A stretch of 53,683 bases of DNA from an uncultured Blautia sp. (GCA_900549015.1 URMH01000017.1:1-53683); one strand, 5' to 3'; numbered from the stretch's first letter, positions 16,450 to 25,933 are shown. The notes: generated by a model not told the origin, from the letters alone. Translations and numbers: made by a program.

Positions 16450-18324
16450 ATGATTCTGGATAAAATAAAAAAGCCAAATGATATTCACAAAATCGCATTG
16501 GCAGATTTTCCTCAGCTTGCAGAGGAAATCCGAAATTTTCTATTGGAATCTGTAAGTGAAACAGGAGGACATCTCGCCTCGAATCTGGGCGTGGTGGAGC
16601 TTACCCTTGCGCTTCACAATGTTCTTGACTTTCCGGAGGATAAGCTGATATGGGACGTAGGTCATCAGGCGTATACCCACAAAATCCTGACGGGCAGAAA
16701 AGAAGAATTTAAGACACTTCGAAAAGAGGGCGGTTTAAGCGGGTTTCCAAAACGGTCGGAAAGCGACTGCGATTCCTTTGATACAGGACACAGTTCCACC
16801 TCCATTTCCGCAGGTCTTGGCTATGTGCGCGCAAGAGATATTCTGGGACAGAAGCACCACGTTGTCTCCGTGATCGGAGACGGGGCGCTCACCGGAGGAA
16901 TGGCATACGAGGCAATGAATAACGCGGCAGAGCTTAAAACAAATTTTATTATTGTTTTAAATGACAATAATATGTCCATTTCCAAAAATGTAGGAGGAAT
17001 GTCTTCTTATTTAAGCGCGCTTCGCACAGCGGAGGCTTATACGGGAATGAAGATCAATGCGACAAAGGCTCTGAAAAAAATCCCTCGGGTTGGAACGGCT
17101 GTTGTGGATACTATGAGAAAGACAAAAAGCAGCATCAAGCAGCTTATTATTCCGGGCATGTTATTTGAAAATATGGGACTTACGTATCTGGGACCGGTGG
17201 ACGGTCACAATATGCGCCAGATGATGAAGCTTTTTAATGAGGCGAAACGTGTGGAGGGTCCTGTTCTTGTCCACGTTCTCACAGAAAAAGGGCACGGATA
17301 TATTCCGGCATGCAGTCACCCGGCTCGTTTTCATGGAACAGGTCCTTTTGACGTGAAAACAGGAGAGTTTTTGGAAACAAAGGAAAATCTGAATTATACA
17401 GATGTTTTTTCAAAAACAATGTGCAGCCTTGGAAAGGAAAACAGGCGGGTTGCGGCGATTACGGCGGCAATGCCGGAGGGAACAGGACTAAAGGCATTTG
17501 CAAGAAGCTTCCCAGAGCGTTTTTTTGACGTGGGGATTGCAGAAGAACACGCAGTGACCTTTGCAGCGGGACTGGCTCTTGGAGGTCTGATCCCTGTTGT
17601 TGCCATTTATTCGTCCTTTCTTCAAAGAGCAGTAGATCAGATTCTTCATGATGTGTGTATGCAGAAGCTTCATGTGGTATTTGCCATTGACAGGGCGGGA
17701 CTTGTAGGAGCGGACGGCGAGACGCATCAGGGCTGTTTTGATTTTTCCTATTTGAGCATGATCCCGAATCTTACGGTCATGGCGCCGAAAAACGACTGGG
17801 AGCTTCAGGAAATGCTGCGTACAGCAGTACTGGAATGTGAGGGTCCCTGCGCCATACGTTATCCTAAGGGAACGGCATATACAGGGCTTTCTGAATTCAG
17901 ACAGCCTGTAGAAGCCGGAAAAAGCGAAGTTCTCTATGAGGGCAGAGAGGTGGCAATCCTGGCAGTGGGCAGCATGGTTTCTACATGTAAAGAAGTGTAT
18001 GATATGCTGAAATGCAGGGGAATCGAGCCGACGTTTGTAAATGTCAGATTTGTAAAGCCGCTTGATACAGAGCTTCTCGACACTCTGGCAAAAACGCACA
18101 GCCTTTTTGTAACGGTTGAGGAAAATGTGAAAAACGGCGGTTTTGGAGAGCATGTATCTGCTTATATGGAGGCTTGTCAGCCGGAGGTAAGCGTGATGAA
18201 TCTTGCAATCTGGGATCGTTTTGTGGAGCAGGGTAAAATTGACAGCCTTCGGGCAAAAATCGGACTGTCTTCCGTGGAAATCGCAGAAACCATTACGGCT
18301 GCACTGGAAGATAAGAATAAATAA
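16450..18324 (+). CDS. dxs: 1-deoxy-D-xylulose-5-phosphate synthase
   Basis: A 624-residue thiamine-diphosphate enzyme that condenses pyruvate and glyceraldehyde-3-phosphate, the first MEP-pathway step. Visible features: WDVGHQAYTHKILTGR, the ThDP/Mg motif GDGALTGGMAYEAMNN...NDNNMSIS, the catalytic glutamate block DVGIAEEHAVTFAAG and DRAGLVGADGETHQG. Length matches the family. It starts 13 bases after ispA. Confidence 0.96.
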   Translation: MILDKIKKPNDIHKIALADFPQLAEEIRNFLLESVSETGGHLASNLGVVELTLALHNVLDFPEDKLIWDVGHQAYTHKILTGRKEEFKTLRKEGGLSGFPKRSESDCDSFDTGHSSTSISAGLGYVRARDILGQKHHVVSVIGDGALTGGMAYEAMNNAAELKTNFIIVLNDNNMSISKNVGGMSSYLSALRTAEAYTGMKINATKALKKIPRVGTAVVDTMRKTKSSIKQLIIPGMLFENMGLTYLGPVDGHNMRQMMKLFNEAKRVEGPVLVHVLTEKGHGYIPACSHPARFHGTGPFDVKTGEFLETKENLNYTDVFSKTMCSLGKENRRVAAITAAMPEGTGLKAFARSFPERFFDVGIAEEHAVTFAAGLALGGLIPVVAIYSSFLQRAVDQILHDVCMQKLHVVFAIDRAGLVGADGETHQGCFDFSYLSMIPNLTVMAPKNDWELQEMLRTAVLECEGPCAIRYPKGTAYTGLSEFRQPVEAGKSEVLYEGREVAILAVGSMVSTCKEVYDMLKCRGIEPTFVNVRFVKPLDTELLDTLAKTHSLFVTVEENVKNGGFGEHVSAYMEACQPEVSVMNLAIWDRFVEQGKIDSLRAKIGLSSVEIAETITAALEDKNK

Positions 18325-18335
18325 AGAGGAATATC

Positions 18336-19145
18336 ATGAAAAAACGACTTGATATAATGCTGGTGGAGCAGGGACTTGCTCCTTCAAGAGAAAAGGCAAA
18401 AGCTTATATTATGTCCGGAGACGTTTACGTTGACGGACAGAAGGAAGATAAAGCAGGTTCCATGTTTGCGGAAACTGCAAAAGTAGAGGTAAGAGGAAAT
18501 ACTCTCCCCTATGTGAGCAGAGGCGGTTTAAAGCTGGAAAAGGCAATGAAAAATTTTGATGTGAGCCTTTCAGAGAAAGTATGTATGGATGTGGGCGCTT
18601 CTACAGGAGGTTTTACAGACTGTATGCTCCAAAACGGGGCTGTGAAGGTTTATTCGATAGATGTAGGATACGGACAGCTTGACTGGAAGCTTCGAAATGA
18701 TCCCAGAGTAGTTTGTATGGAAAAAACAAATATCCGTTATGTACTTCCGGAAGATATACAGGAACCGGCTGCATTTTCATCGATCGACGTTTCTTTTATT
18801 TCCCTTACCAAGGTGCTTCTTCCTGTGAGAAATCTTCTGACAGAGGACGGAGAAATTGTGTGTCTTATCAAACCGCAGTTTGAGGCGGGAAGGGAAAAGG
18901 TAGGAAAAAAAGGAGTGGTCCGTGACCCTGCGGTGCACAAAGAGGTCATTGAAAAAGTCAGGGATTATGCCATAAGTATTTTCCTAGAACCGTGTCACCT
19001 TTCTTTTTCACCGATCAAAGGACCGGAAGGAAATATCGAGTATCTTCTCCATTTAAAAAAACGTCCGGAGGGAACAGATATTTCAGAGAAGCTGGAAGAG
19101 CTGGTGGATAAGGTAGTGGCAGAGGCTCACGGAGAACTGGACTGA
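18336..19145 (+). CDS. tlyA: TlyA family rRNA (cytidine-2'-O)-methyltransferase
   Basis: A 269-residue protein with an N-terminal S4 RNA-binding domain (RLDIMLVEQGLAPSREKAKA) and a Rossmann methyltransferase domain with DVGASTGGFTDCMLQNGA (SAM-binding) and IDVSFISLTKVL. In characterised members it 2'-O-methylates cytidines of 16S and/or 23S rRNA. It follows dxs by 11 bases and precedes nadK by 11. The older 'hemolysin' label is not supported by the domains. Confidence 0.93.
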   Translation: MKKRLDIMLVEQGLAPSREKAKAYIMSGDVYVDGQKEDKAGSMFAETAKVEVRGNTLPYVSRGGLKLEKAMKNFDVSLSEKVCMDVGASTGGFTDCMLQNGAVKVYSIDVGYGQLDWKLRNDPRVVCMEKTNIRYVLPEDIQEPAAFSSIDVSFISLTKVLLPVRNLLTEDGEIVCLIKPQFEAGREKVGKKGVVRDPAVHKEVIEKVRDYAISIFLEPCHLSFSPIKGPEGNIEYLLHLKKRPEGTDISEKLEELVDKVVAEAHGELD

Positions 19146-19156
19146 AGGAACGTGTT

Positions 19157-20017
19157 ATGAACAAGTTTTATATTATCACAAACAGTGAGAAAGATAAGGA
19201 GCTTGCGGTAACAGAGCAGATTGCGGAATATTTAAGAAAAAACGGCTGTGTCTGTCATTTGCAGCAGGAGCAGAAAAAAGCGGGGGATTCTTACCATTAT
19301 ACAAATCCTGAACTGATACCTGAGGATACGGAGTGCATTATTGTTCTTGGAGGAGACGGGACCATGCTTCAGGGAGCAAGAGATGTGGTGCATAAAAATA
19401 TTCCTCTTTTCGGAATCAATCTGGGGACGCTCGGGTTTCTTGCGGAAGTGGACAGGCAGTCGGTTTACCCTGCGCTTCACAAGCTGATGGAAGATGATTA
19501 TGAGGTGGAAGAGCGAATGATGCTGAAAGGGACTGTGTACAGAGGAGAGGAAATCCTGGGAGAAGACATAGCTCTTAATGACATTGTAATCGGAAGAGAA
19601 GGGCATCTTCGCGTAGTCAGTTTTAAAAACTACGTAAACGGAGAATACTTAAATTCCTATAATGCAGACGGAATTATCATCTCCACTCCGACAGGTTCTA
19701 CAGGCTACAGCCTTTCGGCGGGAGGACCGGTTGTATCGCCGGGCGCGTCCATGATGATCATGACTCCTATTGCCCCTCACACCATGAATACGAGAAGTAT
19801 TATTTTTCCGGCTGAAGATGTGATCACTGTGGAGATTGGAAGGGGACGCCATCAGGACAGTGAGAGGGGAGTGGCTTCTTTTGACGGAGATGCAGTCGTT
19901 CCCATGATAACAGGAGATAAAATTGTGATACAGAAAGCTTCCGTGAAAACAAAAATCCTGAAGCTGAATCACTTGAGTTTTGTAGAGGTGCTGAGGCAGA
20001 AAATGCAGAACAGCTAG
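19157..20017 (+). CDS. nadK: NAD kinase
   Basis: A 286-residue ATP-NAD kinase that makes NADP. The GGDGTMLQGAR signature, GINLGTLGFLAE, NADGIIISTPTGSTGYSLSA (two parts: NADGIIIS and TPTGSTGYS) and the APHTMNTRSIIFP block identify the family. It occupies the usual clostridial place between tlyA and argR. Confidence 0.95.
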   Translation: MNKFYIITNSEKDKELAVTEQIAEYLRKNGCVCHLQQEQKKAGDSYHYTNPELIPEDTECIIVLGGDGTMLQGARDVVHKNIPLFGINLGTLGFLAEVDRQSVYPALHKLMEDDYEVEERMMLKGTVYRGEEILGEDIALNDIVIGREGHLRVVSFKNYVNGEYLNSYNADGIIISTPTGSTGYSLSAGGPVVSPGASMMIMTPIAPHTMNTRSIIFPAEDVITVEIGRGRHQDSERGVASFDGDAVVPMITGDKIVIQKASVKTKILKLNHLSFVEVLRQKMQNS

Positions 20018-20026
20018 GAGGTAAAG

Positions 20027-20485
20027 GTGAAAGTAGCAAGACACGAAAAAATTATAGAGCTGATCCAGAAATATGATATAGATACTCAGGAAGAGCTTGC
20101 GGCAAGACTGAACGACGCCGGATTTAAGGTGACGCAGGCAACAGTTTCCAGAGATATAAGAGCCCTGAAAATGACAAAGGTGGCAGGAAAAGACGGAAAA
20201 GTCCGCTATGCTGTTCTCCAGGATAATTCTCAGGAGCTGGGGGATAAATACACGCGCGTGCTGCAGGACGCGCTCCTTTCTGTGGACGTAGGTCAGAACA
20301 TTATCGTGGTAAAAACTGTTCCGGGAATGGCGATGGGAGTGGCAACTGCTCTGGACGCCCTGAAATGGGAGGAAATTCTTGGCTGCATTGCCGGTGATGA
20401 CGCCATCATGTGTGTGGCAAAAACATCGGAGCAGGCAGAGGCAGTGTCAGAAAAAATCCGCAGCATAGTAGACGGACAGAATTAA
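20027..20485 (+). CDS. argR: Arginine repressor
   Basis: A 152-residue ArgR. The N-terminal winged HTH (HEKIIELIQKYDIDTQEELA, then VTQATVSRDIRALKM) binds ARG boxes; the C-terminal domain (VGQNIIVVKTVPGMAMGVA, then ILGCIAGDDAIMCVA) binds arginine and hexamerises. The start is GTG at 20027, five bases after AGGAGG. No arginine genes are adjacent; location next to recN is the common Firmicute order, so it acts in trans. Confidence 0.94.
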   Translation: MKVARHEKIIELIQKYDIDTQEELAARLNDAGFKVTQATVSRDIRALKMTKVAGKDGKVRYAVLQDNSQELGDKYTRVLQDALLSVDVGQNIIVVKTVPGMAMGVATALDALKWEEILGCIAGDDAIMCVAKTSEQAEAVSEKIRSIVDGQN

Positions 20486-20500
20486 TAGACGGAGGAAAGA

Positions 20501-22186
20501 ATGTTAGTTCATCTTCATGTAAAAAATCTTGCACTGATAGAGGAAGCAGAGGTAGAATTTGGACCCGGACTTAATATTTTAACAGGAGAGACGGGAGCGG
20601 GAAAGTCCATTCTTCTTGGCTCCATGCAGTTGATCCTGGGAGGAAAAACTTCCCGGAATATGATCCGGGAAAACGCAGATTATGCCCTTGTGGAGCTTTT
20701 GTTCCAGGTGGAAAATCCCAAAGTTTTAAAAAAACTGGAAGCTCTTGAGATCACTCCGGAGGAAGGGCAGATCCTTCTCTCCAGAAAAATCATGGACGGA
20801 AGAAGCATCAGTAAAATAAACGGGGAGACGTGTACCGTAGGGCAGATGAAGGCTGCTGCTGCCTGCCTTCTTGACATTCACGGACAGCATGAGCATCAGT
20901 CCCTTTTATATCGGGACAAGCAGCTTGAAATTCTGGATTCTTATGGAAGGGAGCGGGTTTTTCCCCAGAAAGTCCTTGTGGAGGAAGCGTACAGGCAGTA
21001 CAGGAAAAATCTGGAGGAGTTAAATTCTCTTGATATAGATGAAGAACAGAAGAACAGGGAGATGGCGTTCCTTGAGTTTGAGATCACAGAGATCGAAAAT
21101 GCGGCGCTGACGCCCGGGGAAGACGAAGAGCTGGAACGCCAGTATAAAAAGCTTTCCAATGCCAGAAAAATTATGGAGATACTCCAGACCGTCCATACCA
21201 TAACCGGATATGAAAACGGTGCAGGAGATATGACGGGAACGGCTCTTCGGGAAATGACAAAGGTAACACAGTATGACGAAGAACTGGAATCTCTTTCCCA
21301 GACATTAAATGAGGCGGACAGCCTTTTAAACGATTTTCACAGAGAGCTTTCTTCTTATCTGGACGACCTTGTATTTGATGAAGAAACCTTTTATCAGGTG
21401 GAGCGGCGTCTTGATCTGATCAACAATTTAAAGGCGAAGTACGGACAGGAGATTTCCGGGATTTTGTCATACAGGGACAAACAGATTGAAAAACTGGAAA
21501 AATTAAGAAAATACGAAGAATATTTCCAGGCTGCGAAAGAAAAAGTACAGAGAGCAGAAAAGAAGCTGGAAGAAGCTTCGTATGAGTTATCAAAAATCAG
21601 GCAAGAATATAAGGAACAGCTTGAGCAAAAAGTAATAGAAGGCTTAAAAGATTTAAACTTTCTTGATGTGGATTTCGCAATCCGTTTTGACAGAAGAAAA
21701 AATTATACGCCGCATGGTTTTGACGATGTGGAATATGAAATTTCCACAAATCCCGGAGAGACGAGAAAACCTCTGGGGCAGATCGTATCAGGCGGTGAGC
21801 TTTCCAGGATCATGCTTGCCCTAAAAGCGATTCTTGCGGACAGAGACGAGGTGGAGACGCTTATTTTTGATGAGATTGATACCGGAATCAGCGGACGGAC
21901 TGCACAGAAGGTTTCCGAAAAAATGGCAGTCATTGGAAATCACCATCAGGTTCTCTGTATTACGCATCTTCCGCAGATCGCAGCAATGTCAGATACGCAT
22001 TTTGAAATTGAAAAACACGTAAAAGGAAGCGAGACAACCACGCAGATCCACCCGCTTAATGAAGAAGATTCTGTGAGAGAGCTTGCAAGACTTTTAGGAG
22101 GCGCGGAGATCACAGCGGCTGTTCTGGAAAATGCAAAAGAAATGAAAGAATTGGCACAGGTACATAAAAATACAAGACTGAAATAA
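20501..22186 (+). CDS. recN: DNA repair protein RecN
   Basis: A 561-residue SMC-like ATPase for double-strand-break repair. Walker A is TGETGAGKSILLG (around residue 30), followed by a central coiled coil, the QIVSGGELSRIMLALK signature, Walker B LIFDEIDTGISG and the ITHLPQIAAMSD region. Start ATG at 20501 follows ACGGAGGAAAGA. A terminator follows its stop. Confidence 0.96.
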   Translation: MLVHLHVKNLALIEEAEVEFGPGLNILTGETGAGKSILLGSMQLILGGKTSRNMIRENADYALVELLFQVENPKVLKKLEALEITPEEGQILLSRKIMDGRSISKINGETCTVGQMKAAAACLLDIHGQHEHQSLLYRDKQLEILDSYGRERVFPQKVLVEEAYRQYRKNLEELNSLDIDEEQKNREMAFLEFEITEIENAALTPGEDEELERQYKKLSNARKIMEILQTVHTITGYENGAGDMTGTALREMTKVTQYDEELESLSQTLNEADSLLNDFHRELSSYLDDLVFDEETFYQVERRLDLINNLKAKYGQEISGILSYRDKQIEKLEKLRKYEEYFQAAKEKVQRAEKKLEEASYELSKIRQEYKEQLEQKVIEGLKDLNFLDVDFAIRFDRRKNYTPHGFDDVEYEISTNPGETRKPLGQIVSGGELSRIMLALKAILADRDEVETLIFDEIDTGISGRTAQKVSEKMAVIGNHHQVLCITHLPQIAAMSDTHFEIEKHVKGSETTTQIHPLNEEDSVRELARLLGGAEITAAVLENAKEMKELAQVHKNTRLK

Positions 22187-22205
22187 ACGATTTGACCGCA
22201 TAATA

Positions 22206-22241
22206 AGAGAGGAGACTTGAAAAAGCCTTCTCTCTTTTTTT
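22206..22241 (+). terminator. Terminator after recN
   Basis: AGAGAGGAGACTT (22206-22218) pairs with AAGCCTTCTCTCT (22223-22235), with one G-U pair and one mismatch, followed by T7. It separates recN from spoIVB. Confidence 0.8.
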
Positions 22242-22278
22242 GACGGAAGGAAAAATATGCGGTAAAGGAAGTGAAGCG

Positions 22279-23481
22279 ATGAACAGGAAGAAGAAATACA
22301 GGCGTTTTGTACTGTGGTGCCTGGCGCTTGACCTTCTGGTTATGGGGTATATGGGATATTGCTGTCTGGACAGAAAAATACCGGACGAAATTTACGTTTC
22401 GGAAAAAGGCGGACAGAATGTGGAAGAGCTTCTGAAAAGACCGTTTCTCACTTTTGACGAGACAGTTCCGGTATCCGGAAACGGCAGTTATCTGCTGCCG
22501 TGCAGGCTTTTAGGTGTAATCCCCTTTAAACAGATCAAGGTAACGCCGGAAGCGCAGCGAAGTATTTTTGTAAGCGGAAGTACAGTGGGAATGTATATGG
22601 AAACAGATGGAGTCCTCATCATCGACACAGGGGAAATTCTTTCTGAAGGCGGAGAAACAAAGGAACCGGCAAAAAATATCGTAAAACCGGGAGATTATAT
22701 TGTAGCCCTGAACGACGAAAAAATTTCCGGGAAAAAAGACCTGATAGAAGATTTAAAAGAACTTGGGGGAGAAGAAGTGACCCTTGATGTTGTGCGAAAC
22801 GGGGAGACGGTCCCGGTTTCCATTACGCCGGCAAAAGATAAGCAGGGAGAATATAAGCTTGGGATATGGGTGCGAGACGATACCCAGGGAATCGGAACGC
22901 TTACCTTTGTAGATGAAAACGGAAATTACGGCGCATTGGGACACGGTATCAGCGATGTGGATACAGGCGGGCTTTTAGAGATACAAAACGGCGCTCTTTA
23001 TCAGGCGCAGATTCTTGGAATCCAGAAAGGCGCAAAAGGAAGTCCGGGCGAATTATCCGGACTGATCCGCTATGAGCCAGGAAAAATTATCGGCTCTATT
23101 GAAACGAACAGCAAAAACGGCATTTACGGCCATTTTACAGGAGACAGGAAAAGTCAGATTTCTCTTAAAAAAATGCCGGTCGGATACAAGCAGGAAGTGA
23201 CAGAAGGAGAAGCCTCCATTCTCTGTTGTGTGGAAGATGAGGTGAAAGAGTATCAGGCGGAAATTACAAAGATAGATATGAATCACAGCGATACAAATAA
23301 AAGCTTTGTCATACGCGTCACAGACCCGGAGCTTCTCGCGGAAACAGGCGGGATTGTGCAGGGCATGAGCGGTAGCCCGGTTCTTCAGAACGGCAAGATC
23401 ATCGGAGCAGTCACTCACGTATTCGTACAGGACTCCGCAAGTGGGTATGGAATCTTTATTGAAAATATGCTGGAGCATTGA
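22279..23481 (+). CDS. spoIVB: SpoIVB peptidase (S55)
   Basis: A 400-residue membrane-anchored serine peptidase; in Bacillus it is made in the forespore and triggers pro-sigma-K processing. An N-terminal anchor (FVLWCLALDLLVMGYMGYC), a PDZ domain (about 130-200, with VKPGDYIVALNDEKI) and the S55 domain are visible. Catalytic His222 lies in GALGHGISD and Ser364 in QGMSGSPVL; their spacing equals that of H236 and S378 in B. subtilis. The ATG at 22279 follows AAAGGAAGTG; upstream openings fall in the recN terminator. Downstream spo0A is not present. Confidence 0.93.
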   Translation: MNRKKKYRRFVLWCLALDLLVMGYMGYCCLDRKIPDEIYVSEKGGQNVEELLKRPFLTFDETVPVSGNGSYLLPCRLLGVIPFKQIKVTPEAQRSIFVSGSTVGMYMETDGVLIIDTGEILSEGGETKEPAKNIVKPGDYIVALNDEKISGKKDLIEDLKELGGEEVTLDVVRNGETVPVSITPAKDKQGEYKLGIWVRDDTQGIGTLTFVDENGNYGALGHGISDVDTGGLLEIQNGALYQAQILGIQKGAKGSPGELSGLIRYEPGKIIGSIETNSKNGIYGHFTGDRKSQISLKKMPVGYKQEVTEGEASILCCVEDEVKEYQAEITKIDMNHSDTNKSFVIRVTDPELLAETGGIVQGMSGSPVLQNGKIIGAVTHVFVQDSASGYGIFIENMLEH

Positions 23482-23499
23482 GCAATGCAGTGACACGAG

Positions 23500-23541
23500 A
23501 AAAGGACATGGAGTAAGTTTACTTACGGCCATGTCCTTTTT
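23500..23541 (+). terminator. Terminator after spoIVB
   Basis: AAAAGGACATGG (23500-23511) pairs perfectly with CCATGTCCTTTT, and the enclosed loop itself folds (GTAAGT-TT-ACTTAC). A T run ends the structure. Confidence 0.92.
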
Positions 23542-23719
23542 GAAGTGGCAATATACGGCGAAAGCCAAATACCGAGAAAAACAGAGTTTTTATAAGGAAC
23601 CGGAGACATTTTGCCAAAAGTGAACTGTCAAATTCCCGCGTTTCTAGTTTTTTGGGTGCACCTATTGATATAATACGTTATAATAACCATACAATGAGTG
23701 TGTAAAAGCAGAGGGAAAG
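23542..23719. other. Intergenic region with two TATAAT boxes
   Basis: No gene is supported here. TATAAT occurs twice (23669-23674 and 23679-23684), about 40-50 bases before the short reading frame at 23720, but no good -35 element is spaced correctly. It marks the change from core genes to AT-richer accessory genes. Confidence 0.4.
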
Positions 23720-23782
23720 ATGGATCAGAAAGAAAATATTGAAAAACAGATTCGTACATTGAATGAGATTCGTGAAATGTGA
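23720..23782 (+). CDS. Possible 20-residue leader peptide or gene remnant
   Basis: ATG at 23720 follows GAGGGAAAG and encodes a charged 20-residue helical peptide ending NEIREM. The stop codon ends next to the AGAGGTGA ribosome site of the nucleoside phosphorylase gene, so translation could be coupled. It may equally be the first codons of a deleted gene. I do not recognise it. Confidence 0.3.
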   Translation: MDQKENIEKQIRTLNEIREM

Positions 23783-23793
23783 GAGGTGAACAG

Positions 23794-24561
23794 ATGAGTA
23801 TACTAAAAAATGAAATTCCAATATTAGAGTTTGATACAGAAAAAAATGCAGTTATAAATCCCACACATGAAAACTTAGATATAAAGCTTCCATCAAAATG
23901 TGTTTTTGCTTTTTTAGAGGATTATATTGAAGAATATGCTGCCCAAAATAATCTAAAACAGGTAGCCCATTTCATTAGCGCAACAAAGGAATATCCTGTT
24001 TACAGAATGGAGTATAAAGGGAAAGAGATTGTACTTTGCCAGGCTCCTGTAGGCGCTGCTGCAGCAACGCAAATTCTGGATTGGCTAATTGGATATGGGG
24101 TGCAAGAAATTATTTCAGCAGGATCTTGTGGCTGTCTCGAAGAATTTTCAGAAGGAACATTTCTCGTCCCGTACAAAGCTTTGCGAGATGAGGGAACATC
24201 TTATCATTATGCGCCTCCTTCACGCTTTATGGAAGTCGATGAAAGTGCAAGAAATGTTATTAAGGAAACAATTCTGGAACATGGTATGAAATATCAGGAA
24301 GTTATCACATGGTCAACAGATGGATTTTACCGTGAAACAAAAAATAAAATATCCTACCGTAAAAGCGAAGGCTGTTCTGTTGTAGAAATGGAATGTTCGG
24401 CACTTGCAGCTTGTGCAGCTTTTCGTGATGTGAACTGGGGCATGATACTTTATACCGCAGATAGCCTTGTAAATGTTGATAAATATGATCAACGAAATTT
24501 GGGTGGAAATGCTTATGAATATGCACTTATACTTTGCCTTGATGCGGTAGTGAAGATGTAA
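23794..24561 (+). CDS. Nucleoside phosphorylase family protein
   Basis: A 255-residue PNP/UDP phosphorylase-fold protein. The phosphate/nucleoside-site region APVGAAAATQILDWLIGYG, the IISAGSCGCL loop and the purine/pyrimidine-site signature VVEMECSALAACAAF are visible. The family splits nucleosides with phosphate to base and ribose-1-phosphate; substrate is not predictable here. It is diverged from the other two phosphorylases in the window (37781 and 49092). The ATG at 23794 follows AGAGGTGAACAG. It is followed by an MFS transporter 52 bases on and is AT-rich relative to the core genes. Confidence 0.82.
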   Translation: MSILKNEIPILEFDTEKNAVINPTHENLDIKLPSKCVFAFLEDYIEEYAAQNNLKQVAHFISATKEYPVYRMEYKGKEIVLCQAPVGAAAATQILDWLIGYGVQEIISAGSCGCLEEFSEGTFLVPYKALRDEGTSYHYAPPSRFMEVDESARNVIKETILEHGMKYQEVITWSTDGFYRETKNKISYRKSEGCSVVEMECSALAACAAFRDVNWGMILYTADSLVNVDKYDQRNLGGNAYEYALILCLDAVVKM

Positions 24562-24613
24562 TAATAGAAAATACATATAAAAGATTGAAAAAGTCACAAA
24601 GGAGATTCTGTCT

Positions 24614-25855
24614 ATGCGCTTCCTGAAGAATCATTTTTCCATGTATACGCATTTGCCAAAAGAAATTTATGTATTGGCTTTTGGTAAGATTATGACAAGC
24701 ATGGGAGCTTTAATATGGCCGATGCTTACGTTGATAATGAGTGAAAAGCTTAACCTGAATGGACAGACCATCGGTATGTATATGATGATGTTCTCCATGT
24801 TTATGGGACCATTTTACTTATTGGGCGGTAAGTTGGCTGATAAATACAATAAGAAACATATTATTGTCACCTTTGACTTAATTGGAAACAGCCTGTATTT
24901 TGTTTGTGCAGTGTTGCCAATATCTATGACAACACTGTATTTACTGGCAATTGCTTCCGTCTTTCAGTCAATGGAACAACCGGCGTATGACGCACTCATT
25001 GCAGATCTGACAACTTATAAGGATCGGGAAAGAGCCTATTCTCTTAATTATCTTGCGATGAATTTAGGATTGGTGATGGCACCTATGATTGGCGGTATTC
25101 TGTTTAACAATTATCTAAATCTGTCATTTTTTATAAATGGTCTGGCAGATATATCCAGCACATTATTGCTGTTCATTTTTATCAAGAATGTAAAAAATAC
25201 GGTTCAGGATAATAAAACAGTGAATGAATACGAAAAAGGAGAAGCCGGTTCCATATTTAAAGTTTTTTCTCAACGAAAGTTATTCTTTTTGTTATTTATT
25301 ATTTCAGGTATTGCTGCAATGATTTACAATCAGTTTAATTTTTTGATGCCTTTACATATGGAGGAAGCCTTTCGTGGAACAGGAGCTTTTAAGTTCGGAA
25401 TTTTAGCAAGCATCAATGCAGTTGTTGTAGTAATTGGTACTCCGATAGTAACGAAAAGGCTTTCCGGAGTAACCGATGTCAGAATTATGTATTTTGGACA
25501 GTTACTGGAGTCCGTAGGGCTTGCTTTCTTTATATTTGTAAATCGTTATTTTGTAATTGCCGTTGTGGGGATTATCATATTTACGACAGGTGAAATATTC
25601 GGTTCCATATCGAAAACACCTTATCTTACGAAGCGAATACCGGAAACGCATCGAGGAAGAGTATTAAGCATTACAAATAGCTGTGCCGGATTGATTGGAA
25701 TATTAAGTAATTATGTAATTGGAATTCTGATTGATTATTATACATTTCATACGGTATGGATTATAATTGCAGCAATCGGCGTGGTTGTCATGATTCTATA
25801 TAGTATTTATTTAAGATTGGATAAGAAGGCATATCCTGGTCTTTATTTGGAATGA
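24614..25855 (+). CDS. MFS transporter, probable drug or metabolite exporter
   Basis: A 413-residue membrane protein with about twelve hydrophobic segments. The loop GGKLADKYNKKHIIV matches the MFS motif between helices 2 and 3, and ERAYSLNYLAMNLGLVMAP fits helix 5 of MDR-type exporters. It starts behind AAAGGAGATTCTGTCT. It probably shares a transcript with the nucleoside phosphorylase gene. Substrate is unknown; pairing with a nucleoside enzyme could point to nucleoside-like compounds, which is inference. Confidence 0.85.
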   Translation: MRFLKNHFSMYTHLPKEIYVLAFGKIMTSMGALIWPMLTLIMSEKLNLNGQTIGMYMMMFSMFMGPFYLLGGKLADKYNKKHIIVTFDLIGNSLYFVCAVLPISMTTLYLLAIASVFQSMEQPAYDALIADLTTYKDRERAYSLNYLAMNLGLVMAPMIGGILFNNYLNLSFFINGLADISSTLLLFIFIKNVKNTVQDNKTVNEYEKGEAGSIFKVFSQRKLFFLLFIISGIAAMIYNQFNFLMPLHMEEAFRGTGAFKFGILASINAVVVVIGTPIVTKRLSGVTDVRIMYFGQLLESVGLAFFIFVNRYFVIAVVGIIIFTTGEIFGSISKTPYLTKRIPETHRGRVLSITNSCAGLIGILSNYVIGILIDYYTFHTVWIIIAAIGVVVMILYSIYLRLDKKAYPGLYLE

Positions 25856-25933
25856 TGGCATGTTATAGGAGAACTCGGCGCTTATTTTATACCCCTTATT
25901 TTATAGGAGAATATGATAAAGATAAAATATTTT

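Noticed and set aside
17488..18153. A 221-residue minus-strand frame
   Set aside because: Antisense to dxs, whose thiamine-diphosphate motifs are intact. No domain or ribosome site.
22240..22278. Upstream extension of spoIVB
   Set aside because: It begins in the recN terminator T tract and lacks a ribosome site; ATG 22279 has AAAGGAAG.
25863..25912. Short direct repeats (TTATTTTATA and TTATAGGAGAA, each twice)
   Set aside because: They are short, AT-rich and unlinked to any mobile element; coincidence or slippage is enough to explain them.
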